Shown: positions 6,792 to 16,183, counted from the first letter of the stretch. The stretch is DNA of 64,000 bases from Halobacteriales archaeon QS_6_64_34 (GCA_003020925.1 PXRT01000002.1:59178-123177); one strand, 5' to 3'. Translations and numbers: made by a program. Notes: a model not told the origin generated them from the sequence alone.

Positions 6792-7829
6792 ATGAAGAAA
6801 AATATAGATTTCCTGACTGAAGGGCCTGGCTCGGCGAGATGGATGCTATATGCCGACTCTAAGATCGCTCTGTCTGACGAGATTCCGGACCGAACCGCGT
6901 CGATTGTCGAAGACGTCTTTGCGACGCTTGGTGAGACTGTTACCCCGACAACGTTGCGTCTTGGTATCTCATCCCTTCCAGCACAAACCCCGATTCCAGC
7001 AGCTAAGGAGCAAGCTGAGCTGCTGCCCGACTCACCACTTACAGTCAGTAACCCTGATAAGGTCACGTTCGGGGACTACACGGACCGACTGGCCGAGATA
7101 CCGGTGGACGACGGCCGTATCGTGCAGAATTCAAAGGTTACTACTGACGCGACGAAGGTGCGAATCTTCCTTCGAAGTGGCATGCAGACAATCGATAGCA
7201 GTGGGTCAACGTACTACGAACGGGAGCAGCCAACTGTTGAGGATAGTCTAAATTACGCCCCACTAGTTCTCACGATTATACATTTCGGGCCGAAGTATGG
7301 TCCAGAAGACAAACTCGAGGGCGATTCTCTGTACCGAATTAGCATTAGTACCGGCTCAGATATCTGGTTCGATGACACACAGATTGCCCGAATCAACCGC
7401 GCGCGATTGCACGAACTGCTCCATCGCATCGATAGTGTGCTACCCGTTGTCAAGCGGAAATTCTCCGTCGGTGAAATGAGCGGCTACATCAACGCCGATG
7501 CTGAGGCCGTCTTCGACTATGACGGCCCACCGGCCGAGGAACTCATCAGGGAGTATCGCATCGACTGGGTCAAATCCGAGCTGGTCGAGACAGCTGCCCA
7601 GTACGAGGAAGACGGCAATACGGTGTTCGAAGTGACCAGCGATGCCGAATCCATTACAACGGACGAACTACGTAAGCGAATCGAGGCCTACGTCGACCAG
7701 CAGCAAACAAAGGGCAACGCCCCCCAGGCAGACATCTTGCGTATCATCCGCACCGATGGGACACCGCTCGAAGCGCGGTTCTCCGACGGTGATATCGAGT
7801 GGATTGACGATGAAGCTGACCAGCGATAG
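6792..7829 (+). CDS. Hypothetical protein, partner of the E-x-K motif gene
   Basis: 345 residues, acidic, with no signal peptide, membrane segment or motif I recognise. It starts immediately after the previous stop, so the two are surely co-transcribed. The N-terminal 200 residues are beta-rich with a possible strand-turn pattern (VLTIIHFGPKYGPEDKLEGD, LYRISISTGSDIW); residues 205-345 are more helical and end in acidic IEWIDDEADQR. The position suits an immunity or regulator protein if the upstream protein is a toxin, but that is speculation. Codon use returns to the high-GC type toward its 3' end, suggesting the island boundary lies close by. Confidence 0.6.
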   Translation: MKKNIDFLTEGPGSARWMLYADSKIALSDEIPDRTASIVEDVFATLGETVTPTTLRLGISSLPAQTPIPAAKEQAELLPDSPLTVSNPDKVTFGDYTDRLAEIPVDDGRIVQNSKVTTDATKVRIFLRSGMQTIDSSGSTYYEREQPTVEDSLNYAPLVLTIIHFGPKYGPEDKLEGDSLYRISISTGSDIWFDDTQIARINRARLHELLHRIDSVLPVVKRKFSVGEMSGYINADAEAVFDYDGPPAEELIREYRIDWVKSELVETAAQYEEDGNTVFEVTSDAESITTDELRKRIEAYVDQQQTKGNAPQADILRIIRTDGTPLEARFSDGDIEWIDDEADQR

Positions 7830-8005
7830 TACCACCCCCTGATACGGTCGGTTACGCTGCACTGTAACCGAGCCGTTCACTCTCTTGGCATCTCGATTCT
7901 CGCTACGACCTCCTCGTTTCTCAATCCCTCAACTAGACAGTGTCATAAGAGCGCTCTATCATAAACCGTATCAGTCCAACCCGTGCCGCCTGACCAACCG
8001 GCTAC

Positions 8006-8980
8006 TCAGAACAGGGATTCAGATTCGTTCAGCACTTCCGCGGGCCCGCCGACTTCCCAGATTCGGGTGTCGACGCCACAGTCAGCGACGGCTTCCTCGA
8101 CGCGGTCGACGTACTCGGCGGTGGTGTTGATGTAGGTGCTCGCGCCGGTGTCGACCGAGAAGTACACCGGGATATCCTCCTCGGTGCGGAGTTCCCGGAC
8201 GGTGTTGAAAATCTCGACAGTCCGGGGCTGCCAGTACACCCAGCCGGCGGGGCCGGTCATCGTCGTCGCCGCAAGTGACAGCGAGTCGTGTTCGGCCAGC
8301 TCGAACGCGCGAGCGAAGTCAGCGTCGTACAAAGCGTCCCGCATATCCGAAATCTGGTACTGGATGTGGGCCATCCGGGCCTGGAACATGTGGCTGTCGG
8401 CGGCCTCCTTGTGGGCGGCTTCGGTCTCCTTGTAGGAGGGGACCATGCCGGCGACGATGCGCAGGTCGTCTTCGAGGTCCGTCTCGATGCGCTCGCTGCG
8501 ACAGTCCTGGTCGTTGACGCCGGTCTTGAGATGGGAGAACGCGCCCGTCACCGCCCGGGCGGCCGAGGCCGAGCCCCGGCGGGCGACCGTCGAGATTTCG
8601 GGATGGGTCATGTCGAGTCCGGCGGCCTCGACCAGCGCCGTCGCCGCGGCGGCAAAGCCCGAGGAAGAGGAGCCAAAGCCGATGTTCGTCGGGAAATCGT
8701 TGGTCGACTCGAACCGAACGGGGTCCTCGATGCCCGCCAGTTCGCGGACGTGGTTGACGACGGAGTCGATGCGCTCGGCGCCCCGGCCCTCGACTGTCTC
8801 GCCGTCGATGACGTACTGGTCGGTGTCGAGCGACGGGTCGAACTCGGCGGTGGTCTTGGTCCGGCTCGGTGCCGTGCTGACAGAGATGCTGTCGTGGTAC
8901 GGCATCCGCCGCTGTTCGTCACGCATCCCGTGGTACTTCACCAGCCCCTGAATGGGGTGTGCCTTCGCGGTCGCTTTCAT
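8006..8980 (-). CDS. mvaD: Phosphomevalonate decarboxylase (MvaD-like)
   Basis: 324 residues, GHMP fold. KAHPIQGLVKYHGMRDE opens the substrate site, and FPTNIGFGSSSSGFAAAATA is the glycine/serine-rich ATP loop; GPAGWVYWQPRT and YFSVDTGAST near the C-terminus complete the family pattern. In haloarchaea this protein decarboxylates mevalonate 5-phosphate to isopentenyl phosphate in the modified mevalonate route to archaeal lipids, rather than the diphosphate. It is monocistronic in this window, between the accessory island (176-base spacer without a gene) and a small conserved gene, and marks the start of core chromosome. Confidence 0.93.
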   Translation of the reverse strand: MKATAKAHPIQGLVKYHGMRDEQRRMPYHDSISVSTAPSRTKTTAEFDPSLDTDQYVIDGETVEGRGAERIDSVVNHVRELAGIEDPVRFESTNDFPTNIGFGSSSSGFAAAATALVEAAGLDMTHPEISTVARRGSASAARAVTGAFSHLKTGVNDQDCRSERIETDLEDDLRIVAGMVPSYKETEAAHKEAADSHMFQARMAHIQYQISDMRDALYDADFARAFELAEHDSLSLAATTMTGPAGWVYWQPRTVEIFNTVRELRTEEDIPVYFSVDTGASTYINTTAEYVDRVEEAVADCGVDTRIWEVGGPAEVLNESESLF

Positions 8981-9199
8981 ACCTCACCGTTCCGGGGCGG
9001 GCACTTTGCTATTGCGAACCGGGCCGAGACGGGACAGGAGCCGGTTCGTCCACTGGACTGGTGTGAAACACTGTTCTTCAAAATAATCAATATATTATTG
9101 GCTAGTCGGGCAGTTATAGAGCTACTAACCCGCAGAGTATGATAGTAATTGTCGAAGAAACTTTACTACCTTGTCGCAATATGCTCAGATGAGGCAACG

Positions 9200-9376
9200 A
9201 TGTCATACACCTCCCTCACGACGGCACTGACGCTGTACCACGGCGGAATACTCAGTCTGGAGCAGGCCGCCAGCTACGGCGGCGTAGAGACCCGCAAGCT
9301 GGCCTCGGAACTCCGCTCGCGGGGTTTCGATATCCGCGAAGAAGACTGGGACGTGCTGGTCGAAACGGCGAACTGA
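9200..9376 (+). CDS. Small conserved haloarchaeal protein (DUF7317-like)
   Basis: 58 residues from ATG 9200. The core is LTLYHGGILSLEQAASYGGV followed by LASELRSRGFDIREED, a helix-turn-helix-like stretch. Similar short proteins are conserved in haloarchaea without assigned function; the layout resembles UPF0175-type small regulatory proteins. An upstream in-frame codon at 9149 would add 17 unconserved residues and is not preferred. The 8981-9199 spacer is AT-rich near 9085-9110 and may hold promoters for this gene and for mvaD. Confidence 0.7.
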   Translation: MSYTSLTTALTLYHGGILSLEQAASYGGVETRKLASELRSRGFDIREEDWDVLVETAN

Positions 9377-9515
9377 GCGCGGTCGCTGACCCGCCGGTTC
9401 CCGCTGGCCTGCCGGTCCCCACTGACCCGTCGGTGCCCGACTCGGCGCCACCCGGACTGGCCCTGCCGGCCCTCAACTCGCCCGTCTCGCCGGGCGGCCA
9501 CAGAAACGTCCGGGC

Positions 9516-10052
9516 TCAGTACTCCGGGCTCTCCTCCCGGACCCCTTCGCGCTTGTTGACCAGCCGGGCGAGTGTAAACAGCGTGTCCGAGAGCCGGTTG
9601 AGATAGATAATGGCGGTGCCGTTGACGCCGGCCTCCGCTGCGGCCAGCGAGACACAGCGCCGCTCCGCGCGGCGACAGACCGCCCGGGCGTGGTGGAGCT
9701 TCGCGCCCGGCTCCGACCCCGACGGCAGGATAAAGGACTCCAGCGGGGCCAGTTCCTCGTCGGCGGCGTCTATCATGGCCTCGATTTCCTCGACGTGGGT
9801 CTCGATAATCCGGGGGTCGTCGTCGTCGGGACTGGGGTTTGCGAAATCGGCCTGGACGATGTGAAGGTGGTTCTGGATGGTCCGCAGGTCGTCGTCGATA
9901 TCGTCGTGCCCAGTCGGACGGACCACGCCGACCAGTGCGTTGACCTCGTCGACGGTGCCATAGGCCTCGATGCGCTGGGAGTCCTTCGAGACCCGCTCCA
10001 TCGTCCGCAGGTCTGTCTGGCCCTGGTCGCCGCGACCGGTGTAGATGGTCAT
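9516..10052 (-). CDS. pduO: ATP:cob(I)alamin adenosyltransferase, PduO type
   Basis: 178 residues from ATG 10052 (MTIYTGRGDQGQTDL), preferred over a start 7 codons upstream because homologs begin here. TGRGDQGQTDL is the ATP-binding N-terminal motif; RIEAYGTVDEVNALVG, FILPSGS, ARAVCRRAERR and IIYLNRLSDTLFTLAR are the remaining family signatures. It transfers the adenosyl group of ATP to cob(I)alamin, giving coenzyme B12. The protein ends NKREGVREESPEY. No cobalamin synthesis genes are adjacent. Confidence 0.93.
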   Translation of the reverse strand: MTIYTGRGDQGQTDLRTMERVSKDSQRIEAYGTVDEVNALVGVVRPTGHDDIDDDLRTIQNHLHIVQADFANPSPDDDDPRIIETHVEEIEAMIDAADEELAPLESFILPSGSEPGAKLHHARAVCRRAERRCVSLAAAEAGVNGTAIIYLNRLSDTLFTLARLVNKREGVREESPEY

Positions 10053-10108
10053 GACCGAGCCTGGGGCTGCCACGCTCTTATAGGCTCCTCACGCCGGTTC
10101 GGTGACGG

Positions 10109-10593
10109 TCAAAGCCGCCGTTCGAGTTCCGACAGCGCTGCGGGCGTCAACGCGACATCGGCGAGCAGCGCCTCGCGCCCGTCGGTGTCGCCGTGTCCCG
10201 CGACGAAGCCGTTTAGCCGCGCCGCGACGGTCGAATCGACCAGTGCCGGGCCGTAGATGTTTTCTAGCTCGTCGCTCACGACCGGCGTCGAGCGGGTCGA
10301 TGGCCGTCTCGACGGACTGGCCGGTCGGAAAGCGCCGCCGCCGACGCCTCGACGGCCTCGCGCTGGTACTCGTCGTGGACCAGCACGACGCCCCGATACT
10401 GGCGCTTGTGGGGCGCCGAGAAGGGGTTGTGGTTCGCCCAGAACACGTCCAACAGGGCCTCATAGTCGAGGACTGCGGGGTCGTACTCGACCTGGACGAC
10501 CTCGGTGTGGTCACCCAGCGAGTAGTAGCTCGGCTCGGGCTCGGTCCCGCCCGCGTAGCCGACGCGAGAACCCGCTTCCCAGAACCGGGAGCT
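10109..10593 (-). pseudogene. msrA: Decayed peptide methionine sulfoxide reductase A (msrA)
   Basis: Reading the minus strand, one frame gives RFWEAGSRVGYAGGTEPEPS YYSLGDHTEVVQVEYDPAVL, LLDVFWANHNPFSAPHKRQYRGVV, clear MsrA sequence. A frame change follows at SDRPV, then VETAIDPLDAGRE in a second frame, then ELENIYGPALVDSTVAARLN GFVAGHGDTDGREAL in a third, ending at TGA 10109-10111. The N-terminus with the catalytic GCFW cysteine is missing; only FWEAG precedes RVGYAGG. Two frameshifts plus loss of the active site mean no working enzyme. Sequencing error alone would not explain the N-terminal deletion. Confidence 0.8.
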
Positions 10594-10622
10594 TCAATTG
10601 CGCGGGCACACAACGTCACGCC

Positions 10623-10793
10623 ATGAGTCTCGAACTGGAACATTACTGCCCGAAGTGCGAGGAGTACAGCGAGTTCTGGAAGGTCGCGAGCACGAGGATG
10701 CATCTCGGGCGGAAGGTCAAGTGGCACTGTGGGGAGTGTGACTACGGCTTCGTTCGAATCGACGGCGAGGTCGACACCGCACAGACCGCCTGA
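10623..10793 (+). CDS. Small zinc-ribbon protein
   Basis: 56 residues from ATG 10623. Two CxxC pairs, CPKCEE at about residue 10 and CGECDYGFVRIDG at about residue 39, frame a short ribbon typical of the many tiny haloarchaeal zinc proteins. Function unknown. The upstream region overlaps the decayed 5' end of msrA on the other strand. It is followed by another small gene on the same strand after 65 bases. Confidence 0.75.
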   Translation: MSLELEHYCPKCEEYSEFWKVASTRMHLGRKVKWHCGECDYGFVRIDGEVDTAQTA

Positions 10794-10858
10794 GGTATAT
10801 AGTCGTACTGTGACGTCTTAGAAGCCGTTTTATCTGTCCAGTCGCTCATCCTCCACGT

Positions 10859-11059
10859 ATGAGGAGCCCGGACCCCGACCGCCTGGCCGCAGCCGATACC
10901 GACCGACCGGACGTGGAACTGTCCATGACCGTCGTCCGCTACGCGGACAGGCCGGACCGCTGTACCATCTACCCGCCCGAGGCGACAGGTGACGCCCGCA
11001 TGTCGACGTGGCTGAGTGGGAACTACGGAGCCTTTGTCGCCCTCGCCGGGATGCAGTGA
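10859..11059 (+). CDS. Conserved haloarchaeal protein (DUF7511-like)
   Basis: 66 residues. ELSMTVVRYADRPDRCTIYP followed by TWLSGNYGAFVALAGM is a pattern I recognise as a small haloarchaeal domain of unknown function. A TTTTATCT box about 30 bases before the ATG fits a leaderless transcript. It precedes the receiver-domain gene by 38 bases, with its own TATA-like stretch between them. Confidence 0.75.
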   Translation: MRSPDPDRLAAADTDRPDVELSMTVVRYADRPDRCTIYPPEATGDARMSTWLSGNYGAFVALAGMQ

Positions 11060-11097
11060 CCGTAGATTTTTATCTCAGAAGCGGGAAGAAGCCATAG

Positions 11098-11466
11098 ATG
11101 GGGATAGACGTGCTCCTGGTCGACGAGGACGAGGACGTGCTCGAAATCGTCCAGACGTTTCTCGAGCAGGAGGACGACTTCGACGTGACGAGCGAACTCG
11201 ACCCGGAGGCGGCACTGGAGATGGCGCTGACCGACGAGTACGACGTCGTCGTCAGCGACTTCAAGATGCCTCGACTCGACGGGCTGGAACTGTGTGCAAA
11301 ACTCCGGGACCGGGAGCGCACCCTTCCCTTCTTCCTCTTTAGCGCCCGCGAACCGGCGGACGTGAAGCCGGCCGCCGAGGAGGCCGGCGTGACCGGCTTC
11401 ATCCAGAAGGGCACCGGCACCGAGCAGTACAGCGTCCTGGCCGAGAAGATACGCGCCGCGATCTAG
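11098..11466 (+). CDS. Single-domain response regulator (receiver)
   Basis: 122 residues, the whole length being one receiver domain: acidic pair in VLLVDEDEDVLEI, phospho-acceptor Asp in VVVSDFKMPRLDG (about residue 54), Ser in FFLFSAREP and Lys in GFIQKGTG. There is no output domain, as in many haloarchaeal regulators that work through protein contacts. TTTTTATC about 25 bases upstream of the ATG supports a leaderless start. Its stop overlaps the stop of the large kinase on the other strand by 3 bases; such a convergent pair may be functionally linked. Confidence 0.9.
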   Translation: MGIDVLLVDEDEDVLEIVQTFLEQEDDFDVTSELDPEAALEMALTDEYDVVVSDFKMPRLDGLELCAKLRDRERTLPFFLFSAREPADVKPAAEEAGVTGFIQKGTGTEQYSVLAEKIRAAI

Positions 11467-14400
11467 ATATCGGTTCGCGGGAGCGCCAGCGTGACCGACG
11501 CCCCGTCTGCGGTGTTCTCGAATCGGACGGTCCCCCCATAGGACTCGGTTACCCAGATGACGAGCCACAGGCCCAGCCCGCTGCCGTGACTCAGCTGGGT
11601 TATTGGCTCGGTGCCGGTCAACACGTCGAGTTCCTGGTCCGGGATGCCCGGCCCGTCGTCGGTGACGGTGACCGACACCGTCTCGGGGGCGGGGTCGACC
11701 TCGACGGTCACTGTCGGGCGCTCGCCCGCGTGGTCGAGGCTGTTCTCGAGGAGTTCGCCGACGACGCGACGGAGCCGGCCGTCTGCGGCCTCGACGCGCG
11801 TCTCAGGTACGGAGATGTCTACCGGCAACTCGTATTGGGCGGCGTACTGCATGGCGACGGACTCGACGGCCTCGGCGACGTCGAGGGGCGTCGTGTCGCT
11901 GTCCTCGCGCCTGACCGACCGCTCTATCTCGCGGGCACGGTCGCTGAGCGAGGCTATCTGTTCGGCCTTCCGTCGGAGCCGCCCGAGTAACTCGCGGTGG
12001 CCCTCGTCGTCGGTGCGCTCGTGGAGTTCGTCGGCGAGCCCGAGCACGACCGTCAGGTCGTTGCGGAGATTGTGCCGGAGGACGCGATTGAGCACTTTCA
12101 GCCGCCGTTCGCGCTCAATCTGCTCGGTGATGTCGGTGTAGATACCGAAGCTCCAGACGCGGCCATCGTCCCGGCGGTAGGGGACGCCACGGAAGAGGAA
12201 ATCGCGGAAGCCGTCGGCCGTCCGGCGGTGGATTTCGGCCTGGACGGACTCGCCGTCGGCCCCCTGCTCGTCGAGTCGGTCGGCCTCGCGCCTGGTCGCG
12301 TCGTTTGGCGGAACGATATACTGGTTGAGTTCGTCATCGAGGACCGTCTGACGGTCGAGCCCGAACACGTCGGTGAAGGCGGGGTTGACCGAGCGAACCA
12401 GGGGGCCGTCGTCGGTGAACTCCGTCTCGACGACGGCGTCCGGGAGGTTGTCGAACAGATACGAGAAGCGGTCCCGCTCGTCGCGCAGCTCCTCGCGGGT
12501 CTGTTCCAGTTCCGTTCGGTCGCGGACGACCCCGGCGGTGCCACGGAACGCCGGGTCGTCGACGAGCGAGACCTCGATTTCGGCCGGGAGTTCCTCGCCG
12601 TTCCGTCCCGAGAGCGTCGTTTCGATTCTCGTGGTCGCGTCCCCGTCGCTGTCACGGAGTTCTCCGAGCTGTCTGGCGAACGTCTCGAGGGCCTGATCGT
12701 CGAGCACCGTTTGCGGGTGGCGGCCAAGCAGTTCCTCGCGTTCGTAGCCAAGCCAGTCGGCAAGCGCCTCGGTGATGAGCTGGAACCCCCCGTCCTCGTC
12801 GAGGACGTACACCATGTCACGGACGTTCTCGATGACGGTCTCGTAGCGCAGCAGGTCCTGTTCGCGCTCGACGCGGTCCAGCGCGGCGGCGGCGTTCGAG
12901 GCGAGGATTTCGGCGACCGAGACGTCCGCGTCGGTGAAACTCTCCTGTTGATACGTCGCGACGCTCAACACGCCGTGGCCGTCCAGCGGGATGTACATCG
13001 CGGCGTTGGCATCCCTGTCGTCGTAGTTCTCCACGTCGTCGAAGTCGTCGACGCGGACGGTCTCGCCGCGTGCGTAGGCCTCGCCCGGGAACGCCTCGTC
13101 GGCGTCGTAGACCGGCCGTTCTGGCATCCCGTCGGTGGCGGCGACGGGCACCAGAGAGTCGGTCGCCTCGTCGTAGAGCCGGACGAGGTTCAGGTCGAAG
13201 CCGAGTTCGGACTCGGCAGCCGCGACGACCGTCTGAGCCATATCTTCGACGGTCTTTGCCTGCATCAGCGACCGCGTCGTCTCCAGCAGCCCCGAGAGCC
13301 GCTGGTCGCGTTCCCTCTGGGCGGTGATGTCCCGGATGATGCCCGCAGTGCCCTTGAACCACTCGCCGTCGTCGTCCCACATCAGCGTCATGTGGTCCTC
13401 TGCGGGGAACGAGGTGCCGTCGGCCCGCTGTATCGCCAGGTCGAGCGTCTCCTCGTTGCCCGCGTCCTCGTCGAATATCATCGACCGGATGATGGACTCA
13501 GCCCGTTCGACCACCTCGTCGTCCTTGATGAAGCTGGTGTGAGCGCCCAGTAACGTCGATTCGCTGTAGCCGGTCAGCTCCGTCATCGCGTCGTTGACCA
13601 GCCCGAAGCGGCCCGTCTCGTCCAGCGCGTAGATGCCGTCGTCGACGGCCTCGATGACGTTCTCGTACTGTTCGAGGGCCCGCTCGCGCTGGCGGCGTTC
13701 CAGCTCGCGGCTGGTCCACTCGGCCAGCAACCGCGTGAACGTCTGCTCGCTCTCGGAAAAGGGCTCGGTCCGGGAGTCCTCGTCGGCGAAACAGAGCGTT
13801 CCGTACAGCTCGCCGTCGACGACGACCTTGCCGCCGAGATAGCAGGCGAGCCCCGACATCTGGTAGGCCGTCTCCGCTTCCCACCCCTCGGCGGCCGCGT
13901 CGGTGACCCCGAAGCTGTCCGGGCCGTCGACGATTCGGCGGCAGTAGGTGTTCGAGAGATCGGTCTCGACGCCCGCCTCGATGACGTCGTGGTCGCCGAC
14001 GACCGAGATGACCTCGCAGTCACTGCCGTCGATGCGGGAGAGATACCCCAGCGAGAGGTCGAGCCGGTCCGCGCCGAGTTCGAGGACGCGGTCGAGTATC
14101 TCCGCGTCCGTGTACGATTCGGATGCCGCCAGTTCGGTCAGTCGCTGGAGGGCCGCGTTGTTTCGCTCCAGTTCCCGTCCGCGTGCCTTTGGCACCGCGA
14201 GTCCCGACTGCTCGCAAAGCAGTGCCTGAAGCCGTTCGACCGGGTCACCGTCGCTCCGGGGTACGTACTCGGTCACCCCGAGGCGGGTCGCCTCGGCGGC
14301 CACCAGACCGTCGGGTTCGTCGGTCGCGAGGACGACGGGCAGGTTCGGTCGCTCGGCCCGTATCGCCTCGAGGGCCGCAAGCGCGTCGAGGCCGTCCTCG

Positions 14401-14576
14401 GGCGCGTGGTCACAGACGACGGCGGCGACGTCGGTCTCGGCGAGAACGTCGAGTGCCTCGGCCGTGGCACTCGCGGTCCGAACCGGGCGGTCGAGTTGCC
14501 TGGCCAGGGACTGAGCGACACCGCCGTCAGTCGCGGATTCGGGACGAACGTGGAGGATAGGTGCCTGCTCGGACAT
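11463..14576 (-). CDS. Multi-sensor histidine kinase (REC-GAF-PAS-GAF-PAS-PAS-HisKA-HATPase)
   Basis: 1037 residues, soluble, no membrane helix. Order: receiver-like domain (about 1-125, Asp in AVVCDHAPEDG), GAF (about 150-300, with CYLGGKVVVDGELYGTLCFA), PAS (about 305-425), GAF (about 430-570), PAS (about 575-695), PAS (about 705-820), H-box VLNRVLRHNLRNDLTVVLGL, then ATPase boxes ELLENSLDHAG, VTDDGPGIPDQ and GSGLGLWLVIWV. The H-box wording is the usual haloarchaeal one. It would integrate several cytoplasmic signals, likely redox, light or small ligands, but no cofactor residue is diagnostic. The partner could be the convergent receiver protein. Confidence 0.92.
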   Translation of the reverse strand: MSEQAPILHVRPESATDGGVAQSLARQLDRPVRTASATAEALDVLAETDVAAVVCDHAPEDGLDALAALEAIRAERPNLPVVLATDEPDGLVAAEATRLGVTEYVPRSDGDPVERLQALLCEQSGLAVPKARGRELERNNAALQRLTELAASESYTDAEILDRVLELGADRLDLSLGYLSRIDGSDCEVISVVGDHDVIEAGVETDLSNTYCRRIVDGPDSFGVTDAAAEGWEAETAYQMSGLACYLGGKVVVDGELYGTLCFADEDSRTEPFSESEQTFTRLLAEWTSRELERRQRERALEQYENVIEAVDDGIYALDETGRFGLVNDAMTELTGYSESTLLGAHTSFIKDDEVVERAESIIRSMIFDEDAGNEETLDLAIQRADGTSFPAEDHMTLMWDDDGEWFKGTAGIIRDITAQRERDQRLSGLLETTRSLMQAKTVEDMAQTVVAAAESELGFDLNLVRLYDEATDSLVPVAATDGMPERPVYDADEAFPGEAYARGETVRVDDFDDVENYDDRDANAAMYIPLDGHGVLSVATYQQESFTDADVSVAEILASNAAAALDRVEREQDLLRYETVIENVRDMVYVLDEDGGFQLITEALADWLGYEREELLGRHPQTVLDDQALETFARQLGELRDSDGDATTRIETTLSGRNGEELPAEIEVSLVDDPAFRGTAGVVRDRTELEQTREELRDERDRFSYLFDNLPDAVVETEFTDDGPLVRSVNPAFTDVFGLDRQTVLDDELNQYIVPPNDATRREADRLDEQGADGESVQAEIHRRTADGFRDFLFRGVPYRRDDGRVWSFGIYTDITEQIERERRLKVLNRVLRHNLRNDLTVVLGLADELHERTDDEGHRELLGRLRRKAEQIASLSDRAREIERSVRREDSDTTPLDVAEAVESVAMQYAAQYELPVDISVPETRVEAADGRLRRVVGELLENSLDHAGERPTVTVEVDPAPETVSVTVTDDGPGIPDQELDVLTGTEPITQLSHGSGLGLWLVIWVTESYGGTVRFENTADGASVTLALPRTDI

Positions 14577-14631
14577 GCCCGTCAGTATCTGTACTGTCCG
14601 CTACACTCACATAAAAGGGCGGCCGGGATTA

Positions 14632-16068
14632 TCAGTCGTCGGAATCGAGCGCCTGCCAGGAGAGCTGCGGAGTCCGGGCCGCCGAGACCTGGTCGATGCG
14701 GCCGGCGGCCGTCCGGGTCGGCGCCGCCGCGAGCGTGCCGTCGTCCTCGCCGTGGACGGCCCCGAAGGCGGCGGCCAGCTGGTCCAGCGACCGGCGGCTC
14801 TCGCCCTCCGTCGGCTCGGTCATCAGCGCCTCGGCGACCGTCTCGGGCCACTTCGTCGTCGGCGGGTGGACGCCGTGGTCTAACATCCCCTTCGCCACGT
14901 CGGCGGCGTCCTGCTCGCCCGCGCTGGCGACGAACTCGTGGTGGAACGGGCCAAAGGGCACCTCGTAGGGTATCCGTTCGGCGAGGTAGTTCGCGTTCAG
15001 GACGGCCTTGGCGCTTGCGTCGGCCAGTCCCGAGTCGCCCAGGCGGGTGATGTAGGCGAACGCCTTCACGAGCACCGGCCAGTTGCCGTAGTAGCCGTGG
15101 ACCTTCCCGATGGAGTGGTCGGGGCGGTAGTACTCGTAGTCGCCGCGCCCGTCGTCGCCCTCGCGCTCGCGGACGTGCGGGGCCGGCAGGAACGGCGCCA
15201 GCTTCTCGGTGACGCCGACGGGACCCGCACCCGGCCCGCCGCCGCCGTGGGGCGTCGCGAACGTCTTGTGGACGTTGTAGTGCATCACGTCAAAGCCCAT
15301 GTCGCCGGGCCGGGCTCTCCCCAACAGGGCGTTGAGGTTTGCCCCGTCGTAGTAGAGCAGGCCGCCCGCGTCGTGGACGATATCCGCGATACGCTCGATG
15401 TCGCGCTCGAACAGCCCCAGCGTGTTCGGGTTCGTGAGCATGAGCGCCGCCGTCTCCTCGCTGACGGCGGCCTCGAGCGCGTCGATGTCGACGCGGCCGT
15501 CGTCGCCGCTTGGCAGTTCCACGACGTCGTAGCCGGCCATCGCCGCCGTCGCGAAGTTCGTCCCGTGGGCCGAGTCGGGGATGACGACCTCGGAGCGGTC
15601 GTCGTCGTTGTGCTGGTGGTGGGCCTTCGCTATCCCGATGCCGGTGAACTCCCCGGCGGCACCGGCGGGTGGCTGCAGCGTCACCGCGTCCATCCCGCCG
15701 ATTCGGGCCAGATAGTCCTGGAGGCGATAGGAGAGCGCGAGCGTTCCCTGGACCGTGCTGTCGGGCCGGGCCGGGTGGACGGCGGCCGACGGCAGGGCCG
15801 CGATATCCTCGGTGAAGGAGGGGTTGTACTTCATCGTACAGGAGCCAAGCGGGAACGGGCCGCTCTCGACGCCGTAGTTCATCTGTGAGAGCCGGGTGTA
15901 GTGGCGGGCCAGTTCCGGCTCGGCGGGGGCGGGTAGTTCCAGCGAGTCACGGGTCAGCTCCTCGGGCAGCGGCGAGTCCTCGATGTCGACCGTCTTCGGG
16001 GCTTTCTCGGAGAGCAGCGGCTCGTAGCGGTCGCCGTCGTCGGTCCAACTCGCCTGCTTGTATCTCAC
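14632..16068 (-). CDS. gcvPB: Glycine dehydrogenase (decarboxylating) subunit 2
   Basis: 478 residues from the GTG at 16066-16068, chosen because VRYKQASWTDDGDRYEPLLSEK matches the usual start of the subunit; the frame is open further up to 16170 with another GTG. MNYGVESGPFPLGSCTMKYN and the PLP-lysine motif HYNVHKTFATPHGGGGPGAG are diagnostic. With GcvPA it forms the P-protein, which decarboxylates glycine and passes the aminomethyl group to lipoyl-GcvH. It is last in the gcv operon. About 115 bases lie between the gcvPA stop and this start, longer than usual for the operon. Confidence 0.94.
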   Translation of the reverse strand: MRYKQASWTDDGDRYEPLLSEKAPKTVDIEDSPLPEELTRDSLELPAPAEPELARHYTRLSQMNYGVESGPFPLGSCTMKYNPSFTEDIAALPSAAVHPARPDSTVQGTLALSYRLQDYLARIGGMDAVTLQPPAGAAGEFTGIGIAKAHHQHNDDDRSEVVIPDSAHGTNFATAAMAGYDVVELPSGDDGRVDIDALEAAVSEETAALMLTNPNTLGLFERDIERIADIVHDAGGLLYYDGANLNALLGRARPGDMGFDVMHYNVHKTFATPHGGGGPGAGPVGVTEKLAPFLPAPHVREREGDDGRGDYEYYRPDHSIGKVHGYYGNWPVLVKAFAYITRLGDSGLADASAKAVLNANYLAERIPYEVPFGPFHHEFVASAGEQDAADVAKGMLDHGVHPPTTKWPETVAEALMTEPTEGESRRSLDQLAAAFGAVHGEDDGTLAAAPTRTAAGRIDQVSAARTPQLSWQALDSDD

Positions 16069-16183
16069 GCGAGACACCCCCGTGTCGAGCGTGAGGCTCG
16101 TGGGACGCGAGGAAGGAGCGGTCTCGATACCGGGCGGCGGAACCGCGAGGTCGAAGTGACCCGAGAGCACAGCGAGGCGAAGG

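Noticed and set aside
11586..14229. Several long plus-strand reading frames opposite the large histidine kinase (up to 518 codons)
   Set aside because: They are antisense shadows produced by high GC at third positions; their translations are Arg/Val-rich with no motifs, while the minus-strand frame has clear kinase domains.
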